Of a stretch of 64,000 nt of DNA, positions 33,985-42,543 are shown piece after piece. The notes under the pieces are model-generated. The model did no database searches. It saw nothing but the letters and a program-made list of their open reading frames with translations, and was not told the origin of the DNA. The stretch's first letter is position 1. Every line of letters begins with the position of its first letter. Position numbers and translations under genes: made by a program. Source of the DNA: Saprospiraceae bacterium (GTDB lineage: Bacteria; Bacteroidota; Bacteroidia; Chitinophagales; Saprospiraceae); the NCBI GenBank assembly GCA_020631355.1, contig JAHDHL010000002.1, positions 227,317 through 291,316 of the forward strand, given 5' to 3'.

Positions 33985-34815
33985 TTATTTTAATCTCTTA
34001 ATCATCTTATAGAATTCGGATGCTCTTACTCTTTGGATATTATCATCCAAATCCACTTCCCTACCTTTTCGGACATAGCTTACTGGCATATCCAATTTTA
34101 CTCCTAAAAAAATAAAATAATACCGGGTATATTCCCCACCATTTCTTTTTACTTCCTCGGTTGCTATGGCTTCCAATGCATTATCCAATTCTTTTTTTAA
34201 TCCTTTTTTATTTACCAACAATTCCCTTAGTTTTTCAATCACTTGTGAATTATCAGCTAATTGCACAAAAACTACGGATAACAACTTCTCAATCGCCATA
34301 TCCGTTTGATTTAATTTCTGATAAATATCAGCGTATCCCAATGCCTTACGAACATCATTCGCAGCGTATCCGTTACCACAAAAATGTAAATAGGGATAGG
34401 TTACATCTGAAAGGATAAAATAATCCAAGGATTTTTGAAACATCCCTTTGGTATAATATATCTCACTCATCAACTTACAGGACCGATGTTTAAAATTCGC
34501 ATAAGGGTCATCCATAAGACCACCTCCTAAATTTTCTTCTTCATCGAATCCACTTTCCAATATGGTTTCGAATACCATGATAGACGAATCGTATTCTTCC
34601 TTAAGGAAATAAATATAACCTACATTATAAAGTGACCTGGGGTATAATTCATTTTTCGGATGGCGGTCCACTATATATTGATAATTATCCAGGGCTTCAT
34701 CCAATTTATCCGCCTCGAATAACTCTGCAGCCTCATCAAAATAATCCGAGGGCATTTTCTGTGCCAAGACAAGCACGGAAAAATGCAACATAAATATCAA
34801 CGCTAGTGTTTTCAT
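33985..34815 (-). CDS. Exported TPR protein
   Basis: A 276-residue protein with a signal peptide (MKTLALIFMLHFSVLVLAQ). The body is alpha-helical with TPR-like units (YFDEAAELFEADKLDEALDNYQ is too long to quote as a whole but starts ALDNYQYIVDRHPKNELYPR). It is the last gene of a three-gene minus-strand set: its start overlaps by 4 bases the stop of the 527-residue exported protein, indicating translational coupling. Role unknown; the arrangement suggests that the two periplasmic proteins work together. Confidence 0.7.
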   Translation of the reverse strand: MKTLALIFMLHFSVLVLAQKMPSDYFDEAAELFEADKLDEALDNYQYIVDRHPKNELYPRSLYNVGYIYFLKEEYDSSIMVFETILESGFDEEENLGGGLMDDPYANFKHRSCKLMSEIYYTKGMFQKSLDYFILSDVTYPYLHFCGNGYAANDVRKALGYADIYQKLNQTDMAIEKLLSVVFVQLADNSQVIEKLRELLVNKKGLKKELDNALEAIATEEVKRNGGEYTRYYFIFLGVKLDMPVSYVRKGREVDLDDNIQRVRASEFYKMIKRLK

Positions 34816-36395
34816 AGGTTTATTTTATATTGATAAATAGCATTCTTTTTAATTCCGTAAAAAATAAAATGATAGTCATCCAAAAAATGATTACCATATA
34901 ATATCTTATCTACGCCCTCCAACTCCCTATATACTTGGTTATTGATATTAATAGAATACTTCCTTTTTGCTATTTGATGAATAACAAAAAATCCATGGTC
35001 ACTTACTTCTCCGGCCACCATACTATTCCCCTCGATTTTTTGTTCATTTTTTCCATCATTAGATATTGGACGAGAAAATTCACCATTCGACACCAAGTAG
35101 GATGATTCGCCATATCCCAAATAAAATAAAGAATGGCCATTAGAAACATCATCATCATAGCCATACCCCCAATACAATACGTCATCCTCGACGCTGAAGT
35201 GATTCCCATTGGCTATGGGAGGAAAAACCAATTGTTGATCCTTGTACAAATAAGTTGAGTCATCTGTCCTGAAGTAATGCAAGGATTCCCCTTTGGGGCT
35301 GATATACAAAGGCACGGCCCTTACTCCATACTTAGAAATAGATACTTCTTGTTGTTTTCCATTGATATATTTATATAAGTAATAATCCTTGATTCCGTAA
35401 CATGAAAAATTACCTTTATCATCCATATTCGGAAAAAATATCGACTCGAAATCCGGAGTATGAACATGTCCGTTCACATTGATCTTTTGTATTCCGTCTT
35501 CTTCGAATGTAAAAAGGTAATTATCCTTATCCAGTAAAGTGACATTCGAAATATTGTGAATATTCTTATACAAATAGTTATTTATAATAATATATTCCGG
35601 ACCATTATCATCACCTGAATAATAATAAGCTCCATTATTATTCAATTGATATTCCCAAACTGTCCTAACGGGTCCCAAGATAGTATCCGGAGTATGAACG
35701 AAGAACATGTAACTATACAAGCCATCGGGTTCTGAAGGTTTTTTTCCTCTTGCAAAAATATATTCTCCCTTATTATTAATAGCCAATTGGGTGAATCTGA
35801 ATTTTGATGTTTCAATTAATTCATCATTAATATATAAATGGTATGAATCATTCTTTCTTATAAAATAAATAACATTCCCATTTTCACTAAAGGCTACCCA
35901 ATCCCTGGATGAAATATAAAATTCATCCATTTCTTTTTTATGGTAACGAGCTACAGAACGGTGATTGATGTAATAATAAACACTATCTCCTAAAGTAGTC
36001 ACTAATGCAATATTCCCGTTGGTATTACTTGTTTGGAAACTTTCTATTTCCCCTACGATAGGTCCATGAATATCTATTCCATTAGAATTCTTAAAATAAT
36101 ACGGTTTTGATTTAGGGTCCGAATAGGATTTAGTATAACTAATCCCTCCTCCCGAACCGTATATGGAGCCAATTCTTCCAGAGCCAATTACCGTATCGGT
36201 ATGAGTCAAGAAATAACTCCCACCCTTCTTATCTTTGAACTCAAAACAATAATTTCCCTCCGCATCAAAAATTATCTTATCAGAAATTTTTTCCATTGAT
36301 TCCTTAGGAACGTCAAAGACCCATTTTTCGGAGATTCCCTGCGCTTGTGCATATGCAAATGAAAGTAATAAAATAAAGACAGAAATATATTTCAT
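34812..36395 (-). CDS. Exported protein with propeller-like repeats
   Basis: A 527-residue protein with a signal peptide (MKYISVFILLLSFAYAQ). The mature part consists of repeated ~45-residue beta-rich units with a common pattern such as FSENGNVIYFIRKNDSYHLY and NNKGEYIFARGKKPSEPDG, suggesting a beta-propeller. I do not recognise a named family. It lies between a small membrane protein (30 bases upstream) and the exported TPR protein (4-base overlap). The low-complexity Tyr/Asp/Asn composition is typical of Bacteroidota periplasmic or surface proteins. No catalytic motif is seen. Confidence 0.6.
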   Translation of the reverse strand: MKYISVFILLLSFAYAQAQGISEKWVFDVPKESMEKISDKIIFDAEGNYCFEFKDKKGGSYFLTHTDTVIGSGRIGSIYGSGGGISYTKSYSDPKSKPYYFKNSNGIDIHGPIVGEIESFQTSNTNGNIALVTTLGDSVYYYINHRSVARYHKKEMDEFYISSRDWVAFSENGNVIYFIRKNDSYHLYINDELIETSKFRFTQLAINNKGEYIFARGKKPSEPDGLYSYMFFVHTPDTILGPVRTVWEYQLNNNGAYYYSGDDNGPEYIIINNYLYKNIHNISNVTLLDKDNYLFTFEEDGIQKINVNGHVHTPDFESIFFPNMDDKGNFSCYGIKDYYLYKYINGKQQEVSISKYGVRAVPLYISPKGESLHYFRTDDSTYLYKDQQLVFPPIANGNHFSVEDDVLYWGYGYDDDVSNGHSLFYLGYGESSYLVSNGEFSRPISNDGKNEQKIEGNSMVAGEVSDHGFFVIHQIAKRKYSININNQVYRELEGVDKILYGNHFLDDYHFIFYGIKKNAIYQYKINL

Positions 36396-36425
36396 AATAG
36401 TTGAATTGTCTTTGGAGTCATAATA

Positions 36426-36911
36426 TTACCTGAGTGGGTAATGCTTTTCTTTCAATCCCAAGTCCTGAAGCTTTCGAATGAATTCATCCCGCTTTTTTTC
36501 ATTTGGAATATTCCCCAAATTTATTCTGACATCCGGCCCCTTATCCAAATCGAAAATAATTTCATGCTCCATAAAATGAATCATATTTATTGCCGATAAC
36601 GAAACAATTGTTTCCTTGGAAAATCGGTTCAATTTCATTCGGATTTCCTTTTCATCCATATGAATAAAAAACACACCTTCCTTTCCTATCTTACGATAAT
36701 CATATAGAATGGGAATTAGGAAACACAAGAAAAGGGCCGCTGATGATACTATGATCATCAAATCATCGATGCCGCCATCTTTCATGTAGACAGGAATCAA
36801 AAATCCAATAGAAAGTAAATTAAATCCACATATGAAATAGCAGAAAAACTTCATTCTACTGGATAGCCCCCCGAAATCACGGACAGCATCATAATCATAA
36901 ATAAGATTCAT
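36426..36911 (-). CDS. Small membrane protein, PH-like
   Basis: A 161-residue protein with two adjacent transmembrane helices (FFCYFICGFNLLSIGFLIPV and LMIIVSSAALFLCFLIPILY), followed by a soluble ~85-residue beta-rich tail (FFIHMDEKEIRMKLNRFSKE). This architecture resembles bacterial PH-like membrane proteins (tentative). It is 30 bases upstream of the exported propeller-like gene in a probable three-gene operon. Function unknown. Confidence 0.55.
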   Translation of the reverse strand: MNLIYDYDAVRDFGGLSSRMKFFCYFICGFNLLSIGFLIPVYMKDGGIDDLMIIVSSAALFLCFLIPILYDYRKIGKEGVFFIHMDEKEIRMKLNRFSKETIVSLSAINMIHFMEHEIIFDLDKGPDVRINLGNIPNEKKRDEFIRKLQDLGLKEKHYPLR

Positions 36912-36948
36912 GGTAGTTATATTTTTTTAGGATTTATAAATAAGAATA

Positions 36949-38268
36949 TCAGCTCAAAACACCCGCACTCATAATCTCCTCGATTTCCTCTGCTTCAATC
37001 GGAATATCGGCCATTAAATTATAGGGTTCATGGTCCGTAACCAAGATATCATCCTCCAATCGGATACCGAAGCCTTCTTCCGGAATGTAGATTCCCGGTT
37101 CACACGTAAACACCATTCCTGCTTGGATGGGTGCATATCGATCAGCCAAATCATGTACATCCAACCCTAGATGGTGGGAAGTACCATGCATGAAATATTT
37201 CTTGTAGGCGGGGTAAGCAGGATCTTGTTTTTCCACATCATGTTTGGTAATGAGTTTCAGAGCAATCAATTCGGATTCCATCATCTTCCCTACCTCCTTG
37301 TGGTATTCTTCTATCAGATTACCCGGCACCAACATCTTGATGGCTTCTTTCATTACCCTCAGAACTGCATCATAGACTGCTCTCTGACGTTTGGTGAATC
37401 GGCCATTCACAGGTATGGTCCTACTTAGGTCTGCTGTATAATTAGCGTATTCCGCTCCGAAATCCATGAGTAGCACATCGCCATCCTGGCATTCCATGTT
37501 ATTTTCGTTGTAGTGTAATACGTTGGAATTGGCACCGCTAGCAATAATCGGTGAATATCCATGTCCGTTTGCACCACTCCTGATGAATTCATGGATAATC
37601 TCGGCTTCCACCTCATATTCCATCACACCCGGTTTGGTGAATTCCAATACCCTATTGAAAGCATGCTTGGTAATGTTGCAAGCCTTTTGCAAGAGTTGTA
37701 CCTCATACTCTGACTTGATCATTGCCAGTTTCTTCATGATGGGCTGTGACCGATGATACTTATGGGTCGGATATTGCTTCATCAATTCATGCGTGAACCT
37801 CAAATCCCGATTCACCACATCCGAAACATAACGGTCATTCTCATTCGAATTGACATAAATACGCGTGGCTAGGAGAATCAATTCATTGAGTACATTCTCC
37901 ATATCCTCCAACCAATATATTTTCTTGATACCCGAAATCCTACTGGCTTCTTCCTTGGTATACTTATGTCCCTCCCAACGGGCGATATACTCATTCGTTT
38001 TCTTGATGAAAGCAATTTCCTCAAACCCATCCTTGACACAATTCGGAAACAAAACCAATACGGCCTCCGGCTGATCCAATCCCGACAGGTAAAAAAGGTC
38101 GGAGTTTTGTCTGAAAGGAAAATACTGGTCCCCATTCCTAGGCATCAAATCATTGGAATGGAAGATAGCAACCGACTTGGGCTTCATGGCTTTCATGAAT
38201 CGTTGTCTGTTCCTCTGGAATAAGGTCGGATTGATAGGGCTATAACGAGTGATATGCTTGTAAGTCAT
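36949..38268 (-). CDS. pepP: Xaa-Pro aminopeptidase (aminopeptidase P family)
   Basis: A 439-residue metallopeptidase that removes N-terminal residues preceding proline. The N-terminal creatinase-like domain (FPFRQNSDLFYLSGLDQPEA) is followed by the pita-bread catalytic domain. Metal ligands are visible as D in LLMDFGAEYANYTAD and DLSRTIPVNG, H in HGTSHHLGLDVHD, E in TCEPGIYIPEEG and E in GIRLEDDILVT. Length matches E. coli PepP (441). It is cytoplasmic. No operon partner is clear. Confidence 0.93.
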   Translation of the reverse strand: MTYKHITRYSPINPTLFQRNRQRFMKAMKPKSVAIFHSNDLMPRNGDQYFPFRQNSDLFYLSGLDQPEAVLVLFPNCVKDGFEEIAFIKKTNEYIARWEGHKYTKEEASRISGIKKIYWLEDMENVLNELILLATRIYVNSNENDRYVSDVVNRDLRFTHELMKQYPTHKYHRSQPIMKKLAMIKSEYEVQLLQKACNITKHAFNRVLEFTKPGVMEYEVEAEIIHEFIRSGANGHGYSPIIASGANSNVLHYNENNMECQDGDVLLMDFGAEYANYTADLSRTIPVNGRFTKRQRAVYDAVLRVMKEAIKMLVPGNLIEEYHKEVGKMMESELIALKLITKHDVEKQDPAYPAYKKYFMHGTSHHLGLDVHDLADRYAPIQAGMVFTCEPGIYIPEEGFGIRLEDDILVTDHEPYNLMADIPIEAEEIEEIMSAGVLS

Positions 38269-38375
38269 CTATTAAACGAATATTTTGATAATTTCGATAA
38301 GAAAATAGCATCTGAATGGGTTCCGGATACTACTCCATCATCCTTGTATCGCTAATTTATACCAAATTATAATTG

Positions 38376-38774
38376 ATGTCAAAAGAAAAGTCATATGCCA
38401 CGGTCGGAAAATCCATGTTTTTGGGATTATTACTCCTGATTATCCTTTTGAATGTCGGTAGGGATTATTTTCCATGGAAATATTACACCCTATACCTGAA
38501 TACCCCACAACTCAGCACTACGATACAAAAAGGGAAGTATATCAAGGCCAATGACATCAGAATGGGTTATATCCATTCGTTCGAAAAACAACACAACAGT
38601 CTGACCACCATTCGACTTCAGATGAAACGGAAATTCAAGATTCCTACACAAACTTCCCATTATTTTGATGAGGCCGGACATATCATCCTTAAAATAGAGG
38701 ATGGGGATTCTGATTTCCTAGAAAAGGGAGACACTTTGAATCATATACAATTGGTCGGGCAACCCATGCACTAA
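38376..38774 (+). CDS. Hypothetical membrane-anchored protein
   Basis: A 132-residue protein from ATG 38376 (MSKEKSYATVGKSM). One N-terminal transmembrane helix (MFLGLLLLIILLNVG) is followed by a ~100-residue soluble domain of likely beta structure (LYLNTPQLSTTIQKGKYIKA). I recognise no family. It is divergent from the aminopeptidase gene and convergent with the CotH-type gene, so it stands alone. Confidence 0.5.
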   Translation: MSKEKSYATVGKSMFLGLLLLIILLNVGRDYFPWKYYTLYLNTPQLSTTIQKGKYIKANDIRMGYIHSFEKQHNSLTTIRLQMKRKFKIPTQTSHYFDEAGHIILKIEDGDSDFLEKGDTLNHIQLVGQPMH

Positions 38775-38788
38775 TCCATCATTCGGAT

Positions 38789-40393
38789 TTATAGTTTGAC
38801 CCATTTAAGGATCTCATTGTGTTGTCCCATATTCAAATCCACAAAATATATTCCACTGGCCCAATTTCCACAATCAATCCGTTCGATTCCGGACTGATTC
38901 AGTGTTCCCTGAAACATCACTTTTCCCATAGCATCATAAACGGTGTATACAGCTGCCTCTGTTGACTCTAAGTACATTTCTGTCCTGGCAGGATTCGGAT
39001 ACATTCGTACAATTGAATGTTGGATGAGGTCCGAATTCGAAGAAATGATATCGTCCTCACAGTTACCCGGCATATTGGCATCCAGCCATGTCAGACGGGC
39101 GGCTATCCAATTCTTCATATAGGTTATCTCCGCCTCATAGGTTTGGGGAATAGGTTCGGGTTCAATCCAAATGGATTCCCCGATGAAATCCCACCGTTGG
39201 AAATTGCGTTCCAATGGATTTTGCAGGAAAGCCGTATGCTCATCCAACCACGCATACAAGGAATCCTGATGGAAAGTCGATTGTCTCATGGTTTCCCACC
39301 TGCACTTGAGGTGATGTGTGAATATCGGGTCTTCCATCAAACGTTGCCACCACATCGGCATGGTTTCCAAGTCCTCACATCCATCTTGGTTTTGCATGTA
39401 TGTCCAACCCTCTGTAACATGACTGGAGCATACCGTAGACAGGCCATAAGTTTGGTCGAAATCCCAGATAGGGCCAGCGGTGAGCCGACCATCCTTATCA
39501 TCCCGGTCCTTGTGGATATAGGAACTCAGTTTGTATCCATCAGAATTCTTGGTCAATTCATTGATGAGTAAAAAATCAGCGAAACTGGTCATATTGATAT
39601 AATCCGAATAACGGACTCCTTGACTATTATGAAAATCAGGAGCGTAAAGGGCAGATTCGAATAGGTTCATGTAATTTTCGATATAACTGGCTTGTTCCGG
39701 TTTGATTTTACTGGCCTTGGGATAATACCAGTGATAAGGTTGAGGAATTCCTCCTTGTGAGTTGAATTGTGATTGGAATCCCTCGAACTCATCCAACCAA
39801 TCTATCCGTAGTATGTATCCTCCTGTAAGGGAATCTCCTTGGATATCATCCGAATCCAATTTGGCAATATCCACACGGTCATCGTCCCTTTTGATTTTTT
39901 CACAGAGGAGATACAAGCCCCTGTAATCTCCATTCAGGACGACTTCGACAAATCTCCAATGGGAAGCATAATGCCCCATGGAACGAAAAAGATCAAAACT
40001 CAAGGGAATCCTGAGTTGGGTCTTATCTATGACCATAGCGTGCAATATCCAATCTTCTTCCTTGCCCATTCCTAGGAGCGGAGATGATATATCGGCTCCA
40101 TTATCATCCCATAATTCAATCGAGTAGGTTTTCTTATCATAACCTTGGGTTGAATTCCCCCTTGTTTCTATTCCGATATTTCCATTATAATGATTGAATG
40201 GATCATTGATGGAATTCATCACGCCAGGACCATTGTCTATGATTCCCATCATGCCCTGGATCTTTGGTTCGTCTGGAATCTCGTCATTCGTTGTGATAAC
40301 CACAATCGGAAGATGACTATTCTGAAAATTCTGTGCCTTGGTTTCCATTCCTAACATGGACACCAACCCAAAGAGAATCAATAATTTTTTCAT
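38789..40393 (-). CDS. Secreted CotH-kinase-family protein with T9SS sorting domain
   Basis: About 534 residues from ATG 40393, which gives a signal peptide (MKKLLILFGLVSMLGM); a longer frame adds 18 residues. The CotH-type domain is visible in RGNSTQGYDKKTYSIELWDD, RFVEVVLNGDYRGLYLLCEK, DDDRVDIAKL and the metal-binding-like PIWDFDQTYG. CotH proteins are spore-coat or secreted protein kinases and structural proteins. The C-terminal ~85 residues (from VRMYPNPARTEM to LKWVKL) form a T9SS sorting domain, so the product should reach the cell surface. Several Asp-rich stretches suggest calcium or magnesium binding. Confidence 0.85.
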   Translation of the reverse strand: MKKLLILFGLVSMLGMETKAQNFQNSHLPIVVITTNDEIPDEPKIQGMMGIIDNGPGVMNSINDPFNHYNGNIGIETRGNSTQGYDKKTYSIELWDDNGADISSPLLGMGKEEDWILHAMVIDKTQLRIPLSFDLFRSMGHYASHWRFVEVVLNGDYRGLYLLCEKIKRDDDRVDIAKLDSDDIQGDSLTGGYILRIDWLDEFEGFQSQFNSQGGIPQPYHWYYPKASKIKPEQASYIENYMNLFESALYAPDFHNSQGVRYSDYINMTSFADFLLINELTKNSDGYKLSSYIHKDRDDKDGRLTAGPIWDFDQTYGLSTVCSSHVTEGWTYMQNQDGCEDLETMPMWWQRLMEDPIFTHHLKCRWETMRQSTFHQDSLYAWLDEHTAFLQNPLERNFQRWDFIGESIWIEPEPIPQTYEAEITYMKNWIAARLTWLDANMPGNCEDDIISSNSDLIQHSIVRMYPNPARTEMYLESTEAAVYTVYDAMGKVMFQGTLNQSGIERIDCGNWASGIYFVDLNMGQHNEILKWVKL

Positions 40394-40475
40394 GCAACTT
40401 GTCCTTTTACATCCTTGAATTAACACCACAAAGGTATAACGACCCAAGTTGCAGATACCCTATTTTCGTATTCGA

Positions 40476-41222
40476 TTATTTTTTGAAATTCACCCAGAAT
40501 GTATGCCATAGGATATAAGGGAGGAACGTTCCTGCGGCAATTCTCACCCATAAAGGAGATTCCGGATACAAATAAAGGAGATAGACATTCCCTAGGAGGA
40601 AAACCAATCCCATCAACCAATTCAGGGCCTGAAAGCGTTTGTTCTGACTGGGATAGGCGTATTTCCATGGAACAAAATGCAGGATAGCAAATAGGATAAT
40701 AATCCAGAAATTAATCCAAGGAGCTGGTTTGACAACAAAAAACATGAAGTAGGCCACAGCATTCCACATTACTGGAAATCCGATGAAGTACATATCCTTT
40801 GAAACCATGGGTTCCTTGCCATAATAAATTGCAGAAACCAAAAGCAGTGCGGAAACAGCCGTAAGTTTGACCCATTCCACATCAGGTAGAACGGATACTT
40901 TCTCGCCATTGACCATCCAGAATGCCTCATAGAGAAAGTATGCGGGAATGATGGCGTAATTGGCAAAATCTATTACGAAGTCAATATTCTTACCCTCCAT
41001 GAAAGGCAGGACTTCCTTTACATTGAATTTCCTTGCCAACATCCCATCCACACCATCAATGAAGAATGCCACCATCAGCCAAATCATGCAGAGCCAAAAA
41101 TCGTGATTGGCTATCGCAATGATTGCTAATAAGGCAAATACGACACCTGATGCAGTAAACAGGTGCACGCCCCATGCCAATGCTTTTTCTAATGATGTGA
41201 ATGTTCGTTTTTCGTTTTGCAT
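40476..41222 (-). CDS. pcs: Phosphatidylcholine synthase (CDP-alcohol phosphatidyltransferase)
   Basis: A 248-residue membrane protein with about eight helices. The CDP-alcohol phosphotransferase signature is present in the longer-spaced form characteristic of Pcs: D56xxDGxxAR64, then G77xxxD81xxxD85 (in DGVDGMLARKFNVKE and GKNIDFVIDF). The opening AWGVHLFTASGVVFALL is also typical of Pcs. The enzyme condenses CDP-diacylglycerol directly with choline to form phosphatidylcholine and CMP, so cells need external choline. A CHT1-like choline symporter gene lies about 1.3 kb away (42544), which supports the assignment. Located in the inner membrane. Confidence 0.87.
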   Translation of the reverse strand: MQNEKRTFTSLEKALAWGVHLFTASGVVFALLAIIAIANHDFWLCMIWLMVAFFIDGVDGMLARKFNVKEVLPFMEGKNIDFVIDFANYAIIPAYFLYEAFWMVNGEKVSVLPDVEWVKLTAVSALLLVSAIYYGKEPMVSKDMYFIGFPVMWNAVAYFMFFVVKPAPWINFWIIILFAILHFVPWKYAYPSQNKRFQALNWLMGLVFLLGNVYLLYLYPESPLWVRIAAGTFLPYILWHTFWVNFKK

Positions 41223-41282
41223 GGTAATCCTTGGATATATGAATGGAAAGATAATGAGAATTCAGCAAAACCAACCTCCCAC

Positions 41283-41951
41283 TTATTCCGAGACCTTATC
41301 ATTCACACGCAGGAGGAAGATGGAAATACTGACTATCCAGATACTCATCGTCAGGAAAAATAGCCATTCCAATACGGCTAATCCTACGATATTCGGTCTT
41401 ATATAATGATGCGGGTCAGAGGTAATATTGTGAAGTTCTGTTTTGGGATATACCAGAAATATGACAAAGAGTATGAATGGCAATGCACTTGGGATAATTA
41501 GTCCCTTGTGTAAATTCTTATTCCAATATCCCAATAAAGAGAACAATCCTACGGCAATGGCTCCCAGGATAAAAAAGCTGAAAGCAGCAATAGTGTGATT
41601 ACGCAAAAAATGCTCAGGTAAGACTCCTACCATGAATAATGCAATCATAGCCAGAAACCCAATGAATCCCGCAAGATAACCGACTTTGGATTTTGTCCTG
41701 TAGGATAGCATTATCACCGATGGAAAAAACATGACAGCAATACATTTCAAGCCCATATTCAACAACTGCCACCTTGTATTCTTATATGGATTCCCCAATT
41801 CGGATATGAATGATTTTACAAAGGAATACGATTCTCCTTGGAATCCCTTGAATGTTGGGACTGCAAAATATATCAAGCCCAGAATCAACACTATTCCTGA
41901 CAAGGAAAGCAAAGCACTTGTCCTATACAATATCCTTTCCCTATTCGACAT
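41283..41951 (-). CDS. Multi-pass membrane protein, DUF998/Frag1-like
   Basis: About 222 residues from ATG 41951 (MSNRERILYRTSAL), with six hydrophobic helices. FISELGNPYKNTRWQLLNMG resembles the conserved SELG...N.G element of DUF998-type membrane proteins; assignment tentative. Its start overlaps by 11 bases the end of the RDD-family gene upstream, so the two are coupled. The longer frame from 42056 would overlap that gene by over 110 bases and is less likely. Role unknown; neighbours deal with choline lipid metabolism. Confidence 0.62.
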   Translation of the reverse strand: MSNRERILYRTSALLSLSGIVLILGLIYFAVPTFKGFQGESYSFVKSFISELGNPYKNTRWQLLNMGLKCIAVMFFPSVIMLSYRTKSKVGYLAGFIGFLAMIALFMVGVLPEHFLRNHTIAAFSFFILGAIAVGLFSLLGYWNKNLHKGLIIPSALPFILFVIFLVYPKTELHNITSDPHHYIRPNIVGLAVLEWLFFLTMSIWIVSISIFLLRVNDKVSE

Positions 41952-42459
41952 TCTGGATAACGATTGTCCCCGAAAGCTTATCATGCCAACCATCATCACC
42001 AGCCAAAAGGAATGACAGGGGTTCAAACGGCAAATACCTGAGTATGGTACGGCCAATTATGGGCCAAAATCCGGGTGGATTCCCGTTGGGCATCACGACC
42101 TTGGTATTCGTTACCAATTTTCCGAATGTGCGTCCGTTGAGGAAGTATTCACAAATTATGAAATACAGGAAATAACTAGACAAACCCAACATAAAGATAC
42201 TCCCAATGACCATATCCTGTCGGGTAGTCAGAATAACGGAACCATTCACATCCTCAAAAAATCCGATAAGAAGTCCCATGATGATGAATGTCAACAACAT
42301 GAAACATCCCAGTATGAATTGGTCCAGAATATAATTAGCCAATCTTTGGGATTTGGTGGCTCTTTTGAGTTCGGGAATCTTATTACCATCAAATATCTCA
42401 TCCAATACATGGTCATCGAATCCGTACATGGGTTCCCTATACTTACTTTCTCTTTCCAT
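41941..42459 (-). CDS. RDD-family membrane protein
   Basis: A 172-residue protein. LANYILDQFILGCFMLLTFI is the first RDD helix (R/xxD pattern), followed by another pair of helices and the typical loop GRTFGKLVTNTKVV. The C-terminal GWHDKLSGTIVI is a strong RDD-family ending. RDD proteins are small multi-pass membrane proteins of unclear transport role, some reported as Na+ exchangers. It is divergent from the choline symporter gene with 84 bases between starts, and its stop overlaps the next gene. Confidence 0.85.
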   Translation of the reverse strand: MERESKYREPMYGFDDHVLDEIFDGNKIPELKRATKSQRLANYILDQFILGCFMLLTFIIMGLLIGFFEDVNGSVILTTRQDMVIGSIFMLGLSSYFLYFIICEYFLNGRTFGKLVTNTKVVMPNGNPPGFWPIIGRTILRYLPFEPLSFLLAGDDGWHDKLSGTIVIQNVE

Positions 42460-42543
42460 CCGGTTTGGCTTTAAATGCTTAGATTAGTATTTCCTTACAA
42501 GGTACAAACGTATTGGGATTATCCCAATACCTCTCTCATTCTT